From the NCBI RefSeq assembly GCF_031755915.1, contig NC_083382.1:30650501-30714500 (forward strand): 64,000 nucleotides of DNA. The letters are read 5' to 3'. This stretch comes from Ziziphus jujuba (lineage: Eukaryota; Streptophyta; Magnoliopsida; Rosales; Rhamnaceae). Every line of letters begins with the position of its first letter. The stretch's first letter is position 1. The position numbers and the translations under genes are program-made. The notes below the pieces were generated by a model. The model saw only the letters and a list, made by a program, of their open reading frames with translations. It was not told the DNA's origin and did not search any database. Positions 35,901-46,617 of this stretch are shown here, in pieces.

Positions 35901-37097
35901 ACAATGGGATGTTAGTCAGGTTGAGTGTATGTTTGAACAAGCTTCAGCAAAGTGTATTAAACAAATTTTCTGGGCCATAAACGATCAGCCAGACAAACTG
36001 ATCTGGACAAGAACAAGATCAAGTATGTACTCCATGAAATCAGCTTACCGAATGGATGAGGAGTTCGAAGAGAGGGAAGATAGATGGTGGAAAATTTTAT
36101 GGAAGAGTAATATTCATGAAAGGTCAAAATTCTTCTTGTGGAAGTTGGCCAATGGTGGTCTTCCCCTGCAATCAAACCTCATAACCAGAGGGTTGAACCT
36201 GGAGAGTTCGCAGTGTGTTCAAGGGTGTCAGAGTGACGAAACAGAGATTCATGTGTTCTTTCATTGTGAGATAGCAAAGAGAGTTTGGTTTGTGAACCCT
36301 TAGGGAATTAGATGGGAAAGGGTGGCTAGCAAGGACTTGAAATTGTATAGCAGACCCTACGGACAACCTTCCAGTCCATTCAAAGGACAAGGAGGATTTT
36401 TTTGCTTACAGTGCCATTACCATGGAATATCTTTGGTGGCTTCGAAACCAACCGCTGCACGAAGGATATGTGGAAGAAATTGTTCGTGCCCCTGACGCTG
36501 TAAGGAAACATTTTCAAGAATTGAAGGAAGTGTTATGGAGAGACAGAATAGATGGACATAATCTCGGAAATATCAATGTTAGAGTCAACTCTAAATGGAA
36601 CTGTCCTTCTCGGGGAACTGTTAAACTCAACTCTGATGAGGCTGTTAGACGCCAGGGTAGCCTTCATGTTGTGATAGCGAAACGATAGAAGAAAGATCCT
36701 ACATATGCAGACGTTCAAATTTATTATGAGTGACCCCGAAATAGTGGAAGTGGAAGCTATTCTGAAACCACTACAGGTAGCGAAGAAGTTTGAATGGTGT
36801 GATGTGCAGTTGGAAGATGATGCAATGACAGTTATCCAGGCCTTAAATCTAAAAGACTCGAGCTCTCTGCACTTGTCTGCCGAGTCTATCTTCCAGGACA
36901 TTTTACAAACAACCATGTATTTCAGTAATTATTCCTTTTGTTGGGCCCCCAGATTAGCTAATGGTCTGACCCATTTTCTCTGTCAGTGGGCAGCTAGCCA
37001 AGGTGTTTATGGGCCTATAGACCCAAACTGGCTCTCTCTATCTTTTGTTGATTGTATGACCCAGGAGAGTGTTCCTGAGAAAGCTCCCCGAGTCTAG
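32945..37097 (+). pseudogene. LINE ORF2 (EN-RT-RNase H), broken
   Basis: The endonuclease starts at 32945 (MSLLAWNCRGLGRG, then LCETKS). The reverse transcriptase has [38 protein letters not shown] and the catalytic FADD near 35002. A zinc-finger RVT segment (WWKILWKSNIHERSKFFLWKL) lies at about 36080-36150, and a partial RNase H near 36620-37020. Stops and frameshifts occur throughout (for example about 33249, 34575, 34917 and 35031). Family role: nicking and target-primed reverse transcription. This copy is dead. Confidence 0.9.
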
Positions 37098-37696
37098 GCT
37101 GTTGTGTTTCAGCCTTTCCTTTTAGTTTCAATGAATCCCTTGATTTAGCGGAACAAAAAATAAAATAAAATAAAATAAAAAGAAAAGTAGGCTATCATCT
37201 TTGACAAAAGTCTAAATTAGGTTTCAAGGTACCCACAGAACTTTGGTAATCAAACTAACTAAAAAGCAAACTAAATACACTTGTGGGTTATAAGCTCACT
37301 GCTCACTCTACATGTTTTAAGTTTGGGATATTGGCAGCTATGCACCCCAAACTTTATCGAAATTGACACATTGTATCATAAACTTTTCTTCCTGACATTA
37401 TGCACCCCAAACTTCTTTTTCCTTTCCGCCGTTGATTCTTCTGTCAAAAATGCTTAACAGAATGATCACGTGCTGTGCACGTGATCATCAAGCAAGGATA
37501 GATCGTGTCAAAAATGGTTTGAATGTCATTCTTCTCATAAATATAGAAAACCATGAGTTAAAAAAAAAGAAAAAAAGAAAAAAAAAACACTTTTGAATGC
37601 TGTAAACAGACAGAGGATTTAATTCTTTTTTGGGTTTTCGCTTACCAAGTTAAAGATCATATGGGTCTCTAGAATCCAAACCAGTTAGAGTACCAC

Positions 37697-40600
37697 TATC
37701 AGGACCCGTCTAAGGTTTCCCACCGGAACCCTAGACAAGTCTTGATCCCAGGAAAACCATACCGGACCCTCCAGTGGAAAAATCCAGCAGAACCTCCCCC
37801 AAGGGTTGGACTTACCACAAATTCCCTGCACCGAAAACATACTTCTATATACACCACCTTATTTCTCCTACCTTACTACAATTTAATTCCACAAATTTGC
37901 AGCATTTTCAATGAATAACAGGGAATCAGTGCATAATCAATTAAATAATACATCCAACATAGTATACAGAGCGTTAATAAATGTCAAAGTATAATAATTA
38001 ATACAACAGAGTAGAAAGAAAATTACATAATAAGAAATGAGGAAAAGAAGACTTTTCGGAGTTCCAAGAGAAATCAAACTGTCGAGCTTGTCCTGATCGA
38101 ACAATGTCTACCACCTGAGCCTAAGGGAATGAAATTTAAAAATATGAGATGCTAATCATCTCAGTGAGTGATTCAGTCTACTAACTAACTATTAATTAAG
38201 TAATTTACTAATAAGTGAATAAATAAATACATAAATGGTTTAGTAATAATAGTTGAAAATAATTTTTCTCTCAAAATCCTCACAGTCACTTAGTTTGAAA
38301 TGTTCTCTTTTTAAAACGTTTTCACAAAACTCGATGTTTTATGCCCTAAGATTCAGAAAATAATTAATCAAATAATTTACAAATAAAACACAACAAATTA
38401 AGAATCCAAAATTAGAATGAAAATAATAATAGAAATGAAAATAAACTTTTATAACAATTACCAAAAGATTAATAACATATCATCAACAAATAATACAAAG
38501 ATATCAATGAACTCATATTAAGACAATTCAGGAAATAATAAAATAATTAGAATAACTCAATTAATTGAACAATTAAGTAAATGAATAATTTAATCAAAAT
38601 AAAACAACCATTTAAAATAAATGGTAAGAATAAAATAAAATGAAAGAAAATATAATATATTAGAATTGATTTCAAAATACCAAAACAATTTGAATAATAA
38701 ATTCGTAAAATCATTTTTATAAAAATTGCGTAACTTTTAAATTTAAATAATTAATAAAACATTGTTACATATATTTTTATTAAAACAGATTTTTAAAATA
38801 TTTCATATTTGAAAATCATGTCATGAAAACTATTTGATGCACACACTATATACCAGTGGCGTCGACGGTACCCAGCATCCCGAGCACCGCCAAACATGAG
38901 GTTAAAGAGAAAAACCGGTATACGGTCGCGTGGCATCCTACCGCGCCGCTGCAAACAGGCGTCCTGGCCATGGCGGGGGTGGCTACGGCCGATATCAACT
39001 TGCCGACCCTCGGTCCTATGGCAACCACAGGACAATCCATAAATCACCTGCGCGCTACTCACACCCACATGCGTGCTAATCATATCCATGTGCGCACTAA
39101 TCATATCCACATATACAGAACACCAATATATGTGTGGTGCATCTAAAAACTCGTAAATCATAAAATTAATATTTGTATCAAATACCACTGGGTTTATTTT
39201 ATCCATTTAAACCCATAAATTTTTTACATTTCTTTTTAAAATCATCATCATAAATCCATCGATTCTCAATTCCATCAATTTAAATATACGAATTTTCCAA
39301 TGGCATAAAGTCGAATCTTTAATATTCCAATGTATAAATATTTTTAAACATAACAATTCAAACCCATATCTTTATCAAATTCTCAAAAATTAGTTTAAAT
39401 TACATATCCTATAAACCCACATAAACTTCATAAATTAAATTCCACAATTCCTCAATATATAATAAATTTAAAATAAATAATTTCCTTCAAATCCATACAA
39501 TCAATCCATACCAAAGTAATATTAAATCACATAAATTCATATACTATTAAAATCATACAATTATACACAATATATCTAATAATAAACATAACAATAAATT
39601 AAGGAAATTAAAACCACAATTCCTTTAAATTCACAAATATATTTTTGGCCCCAAAACACACATTAAAATTATCATAAATTAACAATATAAAATTAAAGAG
39701 TAATTTTATTAAATCACCAACACATAAAACATATTTTCCAAATAATTAATTAACACAAAATATATAATTAATCACCCAAAATAATTTTTTTGAAGGTGGG
39801 TCACTCACCTCGAGTATGCGTATCAATCAAGATCCTCCACATGATCAAATCCACTACTCACATGTGCACCTAAAATATCAACGTTACATAAAATCAAATA
39901 TATTAATATTTTAATCGGATAATTCACAAAAGGGTACCCGGGAGAACAAACATAAACGACAACCAAAATTTATGAATAATATACCGAATCGAAGCTTGCG
40001 AAGCGAGATTACAGATCTGGTCTTACTTTCTGGAGATCGGATCCTTGGTGGTCAGAATCTCGTCAGAAAGCTCTCGGATTCTAGATCTTCGATTCTCACA
40101 ATCTGTTAAGAATTGAGGCAAGTGGAAACCGGATTTGGGTTTAGAGGGTCGGAATTAGTGGGAGAAGATAGGCAGTGCAATTGGAAACAAGCCGGAAATC
40201 GGTTTCCCGACGAGCCGTCGTGGTTACCGGAAACTGTCACGCCACTGACCGTGATTTTTAGAGGAAATGTAGATCAGAGGATGGGCGAATGGATGGGACC
40301 AGTGGTGAGGCAAATGGCGTCGGCGGTCGGTTAGCCGTGATTTTTGGCTGGTGGGCCGGTTTTTAGGTGGGCGTCAGGGTGGGGTGGCGCATGTAGGCGG
40401 GAAATGACCAGATAGTAGTCAATGGTGGTGGCCGGTGGTGGTGGTCTCTCCTCTCTCTCTCTCTCTCTCCTCGCCTTTTTCTCTCTCTTCCCCCTCCCCC
40501 CGGCCCACATCTGTTTTGGCCAAAATAAAAGCCACATGTGGGTGACACTGTTCACTCATGGGATTGGTTTAAAACATGACACATGGCACACAGTGTTCAC

Positions 40601-41008
40601 TCAAGTCAAAATATATTAAAATATCACGGTATTTAGAAAACTTTGCATGTCCATAACGTTCAAGCCACATGTCCAAATCGGACGTGCCGCTAGTCTATGA
40701 ACTCATATCAACGAGTACTTCACAACCATGCATAAGTAAAGCTCAACTTTGCACGAACAAAAAGTCAACTCCAACACTTCTTAGACAGTTTGGACCTCAA
40801 CTTGTCTTGCTCGTAACTTTCAAACGGTAGCTCCGTTTTTTATGTGCAACTAGTTTACGAACTCAGGACGATACATACTCTGAAATGGTGCCTCGATCAA
40901 CGCAAAATTCCATCCATAACAAAAAGTCAAAATTTTGACCCTCTCGATCAACGGTCAACCTCGGTCAACATGCAAAAATTTATATGTACTTTGGGACGAG
41001 GTGTTATA
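37697..41008 (-). mobile_element. LTR-type insertion inside the captured exon (probably solo LTR or LARD)
   Basis: A 3.3-kb insertion splits the captured exon exactly between ...SPCG and GTLTG..., flanked by 5-bp duplications ACCAC (37692-37696 and 41009-41013). On the minus strand it begins TATAACACCTCGTCCCAAAG and ends CCTGATA. This resembles a plant Ty3-type LTR with decayed TG...CA ends. It has no gag or pol. The interior is mostly AT-rich with two GC-rich islands (38855-39060, 39990-40510). Confidence 0.65.
39049..39111. repeat. 21-bp repeat, three copies
   Basis: Three contiguous 21-bp units of the form TGCGYRCTAATCATATCCAYR (39049-39069, 39070-39090, 39091-39111) lie at the edge of a GC-rich island within the LTR-type element. 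Confidence 0.9.
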
Positions 41009-42074
41009 ACCACAGGGTGAAAAATCTCCTCTTTCAACTTGTTGCTTCCTGGAAAATCACAAAAGAGAAAAGAATATATATATATATATATATTAGCTTT
41101 TGCAACAAAAAAGTTTACTATTTTGCTGAAAACATAAAAGAGAAAAACATATCAAAAGCTTCCAAAATCTGCCTGTACTTACCTTGAACTTTGCCTTTCT
41201 CTTTGTAAGGCTTAACGAGAACTCTAGCATCATAAATGAAATGAAGGTTTCCTTAAGCCAGGATAAGCTTCACGGTTTTTGGGTAGATAAAAGTCACAAA
41301 TCCAAACATTCTCTTTTGCTAGTATGGGATTCTCATATCTTGAACTGGTCCATAAATGTTTCAATTAAAAAAAAAAAATAGCATATTGAATAATAATCCA
41401 TTGAAACAAAAAAGAAAAAAGAACCCACAAATCCATTTTAAGATAATAGAACCTAAAATAATTTGAAACATCTTCTTCTTTAAAAGTGCTGTCAGCTGTG
41501 AGAGTCAAACAAATTTGCCTGGAAGCTAGATTCACCATTCCAGCACTACCATTCATTGAAAAATCATTCCTTTCAAGGCGAGATCTTCCGAACTCGTGCA
41601 AATCATCAGCACCCATCATCAAAGCTGCTGCAACTCTACAAATAAAACCAAAAATAAAAAATAAAAAATCAATAAAGTCAAGCAAAACTTTAATCTTTGA
41701 ATGCCAAGTAAAAGGAGTTTCTTTTTACCTTTGAGTTTCACTTTGTTGCTATTGAAGAAGGAAATCCATGCACTTAGGTGAATAGGGAAAAGAATTAGGA
41801 CAGTAAAGTCTCTATATGAGGAGACTAGTTTCTGATCCCTAATCACACACACGAGAGGCACATGATGAGGATAGTAAAATGACATGATCTACCCTCGCTT
41901 GATGATCACATGCATAGCACATGGTCATTCCGTTAAGCATTTTTTATAGAAGAACCAACGGTGCAAGGGACAAGAAAGTTTAGAGTGCATAATGCCAGAA
42001 AAAAAAGTTTAAGGTGCAATGTATCAACCGCGATAAAGTTCAGGGTGCATAGCTGCCAATATCCCTTTCAGTTT

Positions 42075-42674
42075 TTGCTAGTCTAAAAAACTTTTGAAAA
42101 CTGAATCATCAATTTCAAGCACTGTCCCCTTTGATTTCAAATTATAATCATGAAATTAAACAATTCTTATGGTTCACATTACAACAAAAAAAAAAAAAAA
42201 AAACTCTAGAAGTTGGAACCATATTTACATAATGTGGCTGTCAACTAACATCATTGCCAATCTATGATAATAACTAGTCTTTCATAATAGAATGTTGTGG
42301 TTATTCTTTTTTTTCCAAAAAGACGTTGAAGTTAATACCGTTGACTGACGTGACTGCTGTGATTTTTTTTTATTTTTTTTTTGGGGAAAGTGCTGTGATA
42401 AACTTAAAAAGATTATTATAGCATGTGCCAAACTATAAAGTTTTCTATTTCTTTATATAAAAATTTATTAGAATATATATATATAGAGTAAAAGCAAATA
42501 TTTAAAGTAAATAACTAGAATGATAAAAATATTAATTTAATCAAAGCCATAAATGAACATTCTCTTATCTAGCCCAAGAGAAGAGAAGATCATCCTTTAT
42601 CTGCAAACACCAGTTATTATACAAAACTAATTAGTTACAAATTAGACCTCTGGATCCTGCCTCCCTCCACTTTC
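42075..42674. other. recurrent spacer block, right part
   Basis: Continues the spacer interrupted by the Mutator-like element. It matches 15290-15660 and 9950-10400 ('tttgaaattataatcatg...attaaac', 'ttgactgacgt'), then 46080-46610. No gene. Confidence 0.65.
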
Positions 42675-42761
42675 TCAAGTGGTTACAATCCATTTGCCTT
42701 CACCCCATTTTCTTTCACATCTTTACCTGCTACAGTCCCATTGCATTTCACAACTTCTTTA

Positions 42762-43792
42762 AGCATGCATTTGGTGGGGTGTATTAGAGTTTTGTGTAGT
42801 ATTATTTTATCCAATGCCATGTTTGGTAATACAAATGGATTGAATTATCTAATACCCTTCTCCACCTTTAATACACCCTACAGTGTATTAACCAACACAC
42901 CCCAAATGAGTTGTATTAACTAATACAAAACTCATACACACGAGAGAAAAACCAGAAAAAAAGCCAAACTCCCCCACTGTCTTCTTCCTCTTTCTTCAGT
43001 CTTCTTCCTCTTCACTCCCACCACAACCACAACCCCCAAACCCCCCCATTGTCTACATAATCGGCAAAGGCATCGGTGGCTCCTCTGTTTCCCACTTCCT
43101 CCGTACTTACTCTACCAATCCCATTTCAAATTTGAATATCCGAATCTTCGAGCGAAACGGCTTCGTCGGTAGTCGCATGGCCACCGTCAATGTTACTGGT
43201 AATACCTTCAAGGCCAGTGCCTCTATTCTCCACCCAAAGAATTTTCACGCCTTGAGCTATACCAAGCTCCTTAATCTCAAGGTCAATGATCTCTCTTCTT
43301 CTTCATCATCAATCAGAGTCTGGGACGACAAGAAGTTCGTGTTCAAGACCTTGAGCTTCCATTGAAAACTTCCATTCATTCAAAAATGATAACCACCAAA
43401 GCCAAAGCCATTTACTTTACCTTTTCTTTGAATTTCTAGGTTCTTGATTAAGCATAAGCATATTGAATAAAAAAAAAAAAACGGTTTAAGAATTTTGGAT
43501 GAATAAAGTTTAGAGTAACAAGAACAATAATTTTTTTTATTTTTTATTTTTTGATTTAGATTAGATGACCAAAAGAATGATAGATTGGAGTTTTTGAGAA
43601 GAGATGGTTTTTTTTTTTCCCCCTTCTTTCAAGCATGGTGAATATTTTTATTTTAATAAAAATAAAGATATATAGTATAATACATTACCAAATGCAGTAT
43701 AGTATTACATTATACAATTCATTCCTATACAATTTATTCCAATCCAATCCAATTCAATACATTCCAATACAATACAGGATACCAAACGAGCC
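42762..43792. mobile_element. about 1.03-kb non-autonomous TIR element carrying a host exon
   Basis: Inserted in the AAA pseudogene: compared with the intact copy at 46690-46720, 'cttcttta' is separated from 'cagattct'. The left end (GCATGCATTTGGTGGGGTGTATT) and the reverse complement of the right end (GGCTCGTTTGGTATCCTGTATT) are related, with TTTGGT and TGTATT in common. Subterminal words such as 'taccaaa' and 'aatac' recur. The target duplication is short (TTA/CTA or TA), suggesting a Harbinger-like or similar family. The superfamily is uncertain. Confidence 0.7.
43045..43365 (+). pseudogene. first-exon fragment of a farnesylcysteine lyase/prenylcysteine oxidase-like gene
   Basis: Reads IVYIIGKGIGGSSVSHFLR, then RIFERNGFVGSRMATVNVTG, ILHPKNFHAL and WDDKKFVFKTLS. 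This is the FAD-binding Rossmann start of plant FCLY, the enzyme that oxidises farnesylcysteine. In intact enzymes the second motif is GGRMAT (here GSRMAT) and EAGASI (here KASASI). Only the N-terminal exon is present and it ends at a stop soon after KTLSFH. It lies wholly inside the TIR element, so it was probably captured by it. Confidence 0.82.
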
Positions 43793-45233
43793 TATCAGAT
43801 TCTACATGCATTCTCATTCACTTCCGTTTCCTCATTCTTTTCCTTCAAATTTGCTGGTTCTTCTTCACCCTTCAATTTTGTTTCTTCTTCCTCAGCCTTT
43901 CTTTCTTGCATCCTCCTTGGCCACCTCGAGAGCTTCAATCAACTTCTTCAAGCATGTCTCTGCATCTTCAGTGACAAAATTAGGCATCAAATTCTCCGAA
44001 ACATCTGCAGGGGTCATATTGATTTCCTCCAAAAAGCATTTGATCTTCGCAAACAAATAAATGGTGGAACTCAATGCCCAAGGAATTCTTGGCAAGTACT
44101 TTGAATGCTTCAAAGCAACGGTAGGACAATTCTATGTGCTTGGCCATCCTTCCCCTTGTAATGAGTGCAGATATCATAGATACCATATTCCAAATAGTTA
44201 TCCATCGCCACCATCATGGTTAACGTACCGGTTGTGGTCCATATAGGAGATAACCATGCTTCCAAGCCTTCCTAATTTTGGCGTAGTACTACTTACCCTG
44301 TTTGAACTAATTAGGATCATTGAGAATCTCTTACTTCTTTTGGGATCCATTGCCAAAGTGTGCAACGATGCCGGATGCTCAAAAATGACATGGCTCCATT
44401 TACTACTCTTGTAACCATCCAATCGTCACTTGAATTTTTTGTATAAAGCTTGAGCTTCCTTTTGAGCACAACAATTGCTTTTCCCTTTTGAACTACATGA
44501 TTGAGATACATACTGGTAATGAGGTCTCTATGATGCTTATGGAAAGTGAGCATGTAGTACTTCTTGTCATCAAAAGCAAGATAATAAGAGAAGGATATTG
44601 ATTTAGTGACATGTTTGCAAGAAGTCCACCAAACCTTGACGCCTTGGAATTCCTTTGTGATTTCCTCGTTCTCGTCGATGCTAAGAACCAGCGAGTTGTT
44701 GTCTTTGATATCATGAGCCTTGAGTCGTTTGGCTCGTGAGGAAGAGGGACTTGCAGTAAGATAAGTACGGATAGCATCGTAGATTTCACTGAGCTTGAAA
44801 CACTCATAGGTGTATTCGTTGAAGGTAATTTGGATGTAAAGGTAGACCAAATTCTCCAATTTATTGCTATATCTTTCCAAATAGCCATGAGATAATTTTT
44901 ATATAAACCAGTGATTCAGGCTTGAGGATCTGAGTTTTGTGTATATTTTTATGTTTTATTCTTTATTTTGATTAAAAGAAATGAACAAATTTTGTAGGTG
45001 GGTTAATTGGAATTGAACATTGTTTGTCTAAGATTTAGAATTGGGGATTTCAGAAAAATTTGAGGGAAAATTTGGTGAGTTTGATGGTAGGTGCCATCTC
45101 AAAAACATTTTGAGTCATTGTGTGTACAATTACTCGTGTCGCTGATTCTGGTATTTCTTGAAGGAGTAATATAGGATTACAAAACGTTTATACAAATGTT
45201 GCAAAAGTTACTCTTTACTTCATATGCATAAGG

Positions 45234-45630
45234 TATGGATGGGCAAAACCCAAACCAACCCGTTTAAAATTATTAATCCAAACCATTCTTGGCAATTTAA
45301 ATTGGTTTTTCATGTAGATTTGGTTGGATTAGATTATAAATATCAGAAAACTTTCAGTTTGGATTGGATTTTGGATTGGGAGTGTAAAAACCAATCCAAG
45401 CCCAAAGTAATATAATCAAAATAATTTATATACTTTTTTATACATAAGCTTTTTTATTATTTTTTATATATAACTTTATTAATTTATCATCATTAATAGT
45501 TTGTATTTCTCTATAGTTTATAATGGATTTAATAAGCTTTTTTATTATTTTTTATATATAACTTTATTAATTTATCATCATTAATAGTTTGTATTTTCAT
45601 CAAAAATTAACCGAACCATGCCCACCCCTA
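45234..45630. mobile_element. non-autonomous hAT-like element, about 400 bp
   Basis: The right end CCATGCCCACCCCTA is identical to the right end of the 4.6-kb hAT element. The left end (ATGGATGGGCAAAACCC) is its inverse. Subterminal TTGGATTGG/CCAATCC words also match. There is no ORF. Probably a deletion derivative of the same family. Confidence 0.7.
45445..45597. repeat. TA-rich tandem duplication, 88-bp period
   Basis: A segment of about 62 bp starting TAAGCTTTTTTATTATTTTT occurs twice, 88 bp apart, inside the small hAT-like element. Confidence 0.9.
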
Positions 45631-46474
45631 TTTTACCTGCATCCCTTCCCATGCTCTATTGTTTTGATGCCGCTGAGTTTTGTTCAAAACCTTTTAGAAA
45701 ACTTATCTGCTGCCATGGCTGTCTTTACACCTCATTCCTTCTCGGGAACCATGGCTTTTCCTACCTCAATTTTTCTTCCCAAACACTCAAAAAAATAAAA
45801 AAATAAAAAAATAAAAAAATAAAAAATAAAAATCACCGCTTCCCTTCCATTCATATAATTTCCTAAATCATTTGTGCAAATGCCTCTCCTCCTAAAACCC
45901 TCAGAATAACACCAACAACACCTTTTTTGTTCAAAAAATAGCAATAATAATAATAACAATAATGTGTCATTTCCTAAACCATTTGCCAGATAATGAATTA
46001 CAAATTCCAAATATTGATGTCACTGCAATGACTGTCTTAGAAATCTTGTTATAGCATTTACAAGACTAAAATTTTCTGTTTCTTTATATAAAAATAATTA
46101 GAAAATATCATAAAGGCTAATATTTAAAGTAAATAATTAGAATGAATAAAATATTAATTTAATCAAACCCAGTTTAGTTAAGCCCAAAACAAAAATAGAG
46201 CCATAAATGAACATGAGAGTAACCAGAAGCAGTTTCAATATTCTGAGCTTGAACCCATATTGTTGATCAAGGCTGTAGGTGGCAAAACCGTCTGGTCCAA
46301 AATTCAAAGTAGAGCAAGCCCAGGTAAAAACCCAATGTTTACGAAACATAAGTTTCAGCAGACAAAACTACTATATTCAGAAAAATAAATCCATAATATC
46401 ATTGTAGTAGGCATTGCGAACATGGAATTGAATGGACAGCAGAGGTGAAATAACTGCGTGAAATACATAGGAAT

Positions 46475-46508
<34 letters not shown>
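46475..46508. repeat. poly-G run of 34
   Basis: Uninterrupted 34-G run about 110 bp downstream of the stop codon of the 46.6 kb AAA gene. It would be poly-C in that gene's transcript if transcription reads this far. Confidence 0.9.
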
Positions 46509-46509
<1 letters not shown>

Positions 46510-46617
46510 GAAGGTTACATTCAAAATGAATGAGATGGTTAATACGCCATCAATCAATGGGTTATTATACGAACGTAGTTACAAACTAGGCCTGTAGACC
46601 TTGCCGCCTCCACTTCC

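Larger units (their letters stand above)
30829..37201 (+). mobile_element. full-length LINE (L1-type non-LTR retrotransposon)
   Basis: Bounded by a perfect 17-bp target duplication aagtaggctatcatctt (30829-30845 and 37185-37201). The 3' end is an (AAAAT)n tail. The flanks join as in the paralogous empty site near 15060-15110. The element (30846-37184, about 6.3 kb) has ORF1 (DUF4283 plus CCHC knuckle) and ORF2 (endonuclease, reverse transcriptase, zf-RVT, RNase H). Both carry stops and frameshifts. Confidence 0.95.
37646..41770 (-). pseudogene. captured fragment of a CCCH zinc-finger/RRM protein gene
   Basis: Four exon pieces with introns on the minus strand: about 41770-41729 (reads Q*QQSETQR), 41635-41453 ([17 protein letters not shown]...[23 protein letters not shown]), about 41352-41183 (GPVQDMRIPY*QKRMFGFVTF...[13 protein letters not shown]) and 41048-41014 (KQQVERGDFSPCG). 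The last exon resumes at 37696-37646 (GTLTGLDSRDPYDL). These match the RRM and flanking region of plant CCCH proteins of the AtC3H46/C3H53 type. Several donors and acceptors (GTAAGT, CCAG) are still present, so the capture was of genomic DNA, not cDNA. Several stops make it non-coding. The CCCH finger itself is not included. Confidence 0.87.
37316..42074. mobile_element. Mutator-like element with about 190-bp TIRs and captured exons (Pack-MULE type)
   Basis: The element is 37325-42065. The left end GGGATATTGGCAGCTATGCA is repeated inverted at the right end. Similarity continues for about 190 bp each side (including GTGATCATCAAGC). The flanks tttaagttt (37316-37324) and tttcagttt (42066-42074) are a 9-bp target duplication with one mismatch, as expected for Mutator-like elements. 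The paralogous empty site (15235-15290) supports insertion into the recurrent spacer. No transposase is visible. The interior is a piece of a CCCH zinc-finger gene plus a later LTR-type insertion. Confidence 0.9.
42675..44890 (-). pseudogene. AAA-ATPase pseudogene interrupted by a transposon
   Basis: Closest to the intact 46.6 kb copy. The 3' coding end is at 42675-42761 and resumes at 43793 after a 1-kb insertion. It carries several frameshifts. A deletion of roughly 320 bp near 44170 removes Walker B, the linker and the GGER strand, joining ALI(T)RGRM directly to the codons for YDIYD. Walker A is damaged near 44222-44245. The 5' end stops at about 44890, so the first 30-odd codons with the hydrophobic segment are missing. 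No functional product is possible. Confidence 0.92.
44891..46617. other. spacer with small hAT MITE and poly-G; no gene
   Basis: Holds a hAT-like MITE (45234-45630), a TA-rich tandem duplication, an (AAAAAAT)n run (45790-45830) and a stretch matching the flanks of the 18-22.7 kb hAT element (46160-46460). Short ORFs around 45618-46010 have no recognisable domain. Confidence 0.55.

Noticed and set aside
38793..39206. 137-codon ORF and its antisense partner in the GC-rich island
   Set aside because: Lies inside an LTR-type element over a 21-bp repeat; no recognisable protein family.
40113..40334. Short ORF in a GC-rich stretch as a host gene exon
   Set aside because: Within the LTR-type element next to a (CT)n run; no homology recognised.
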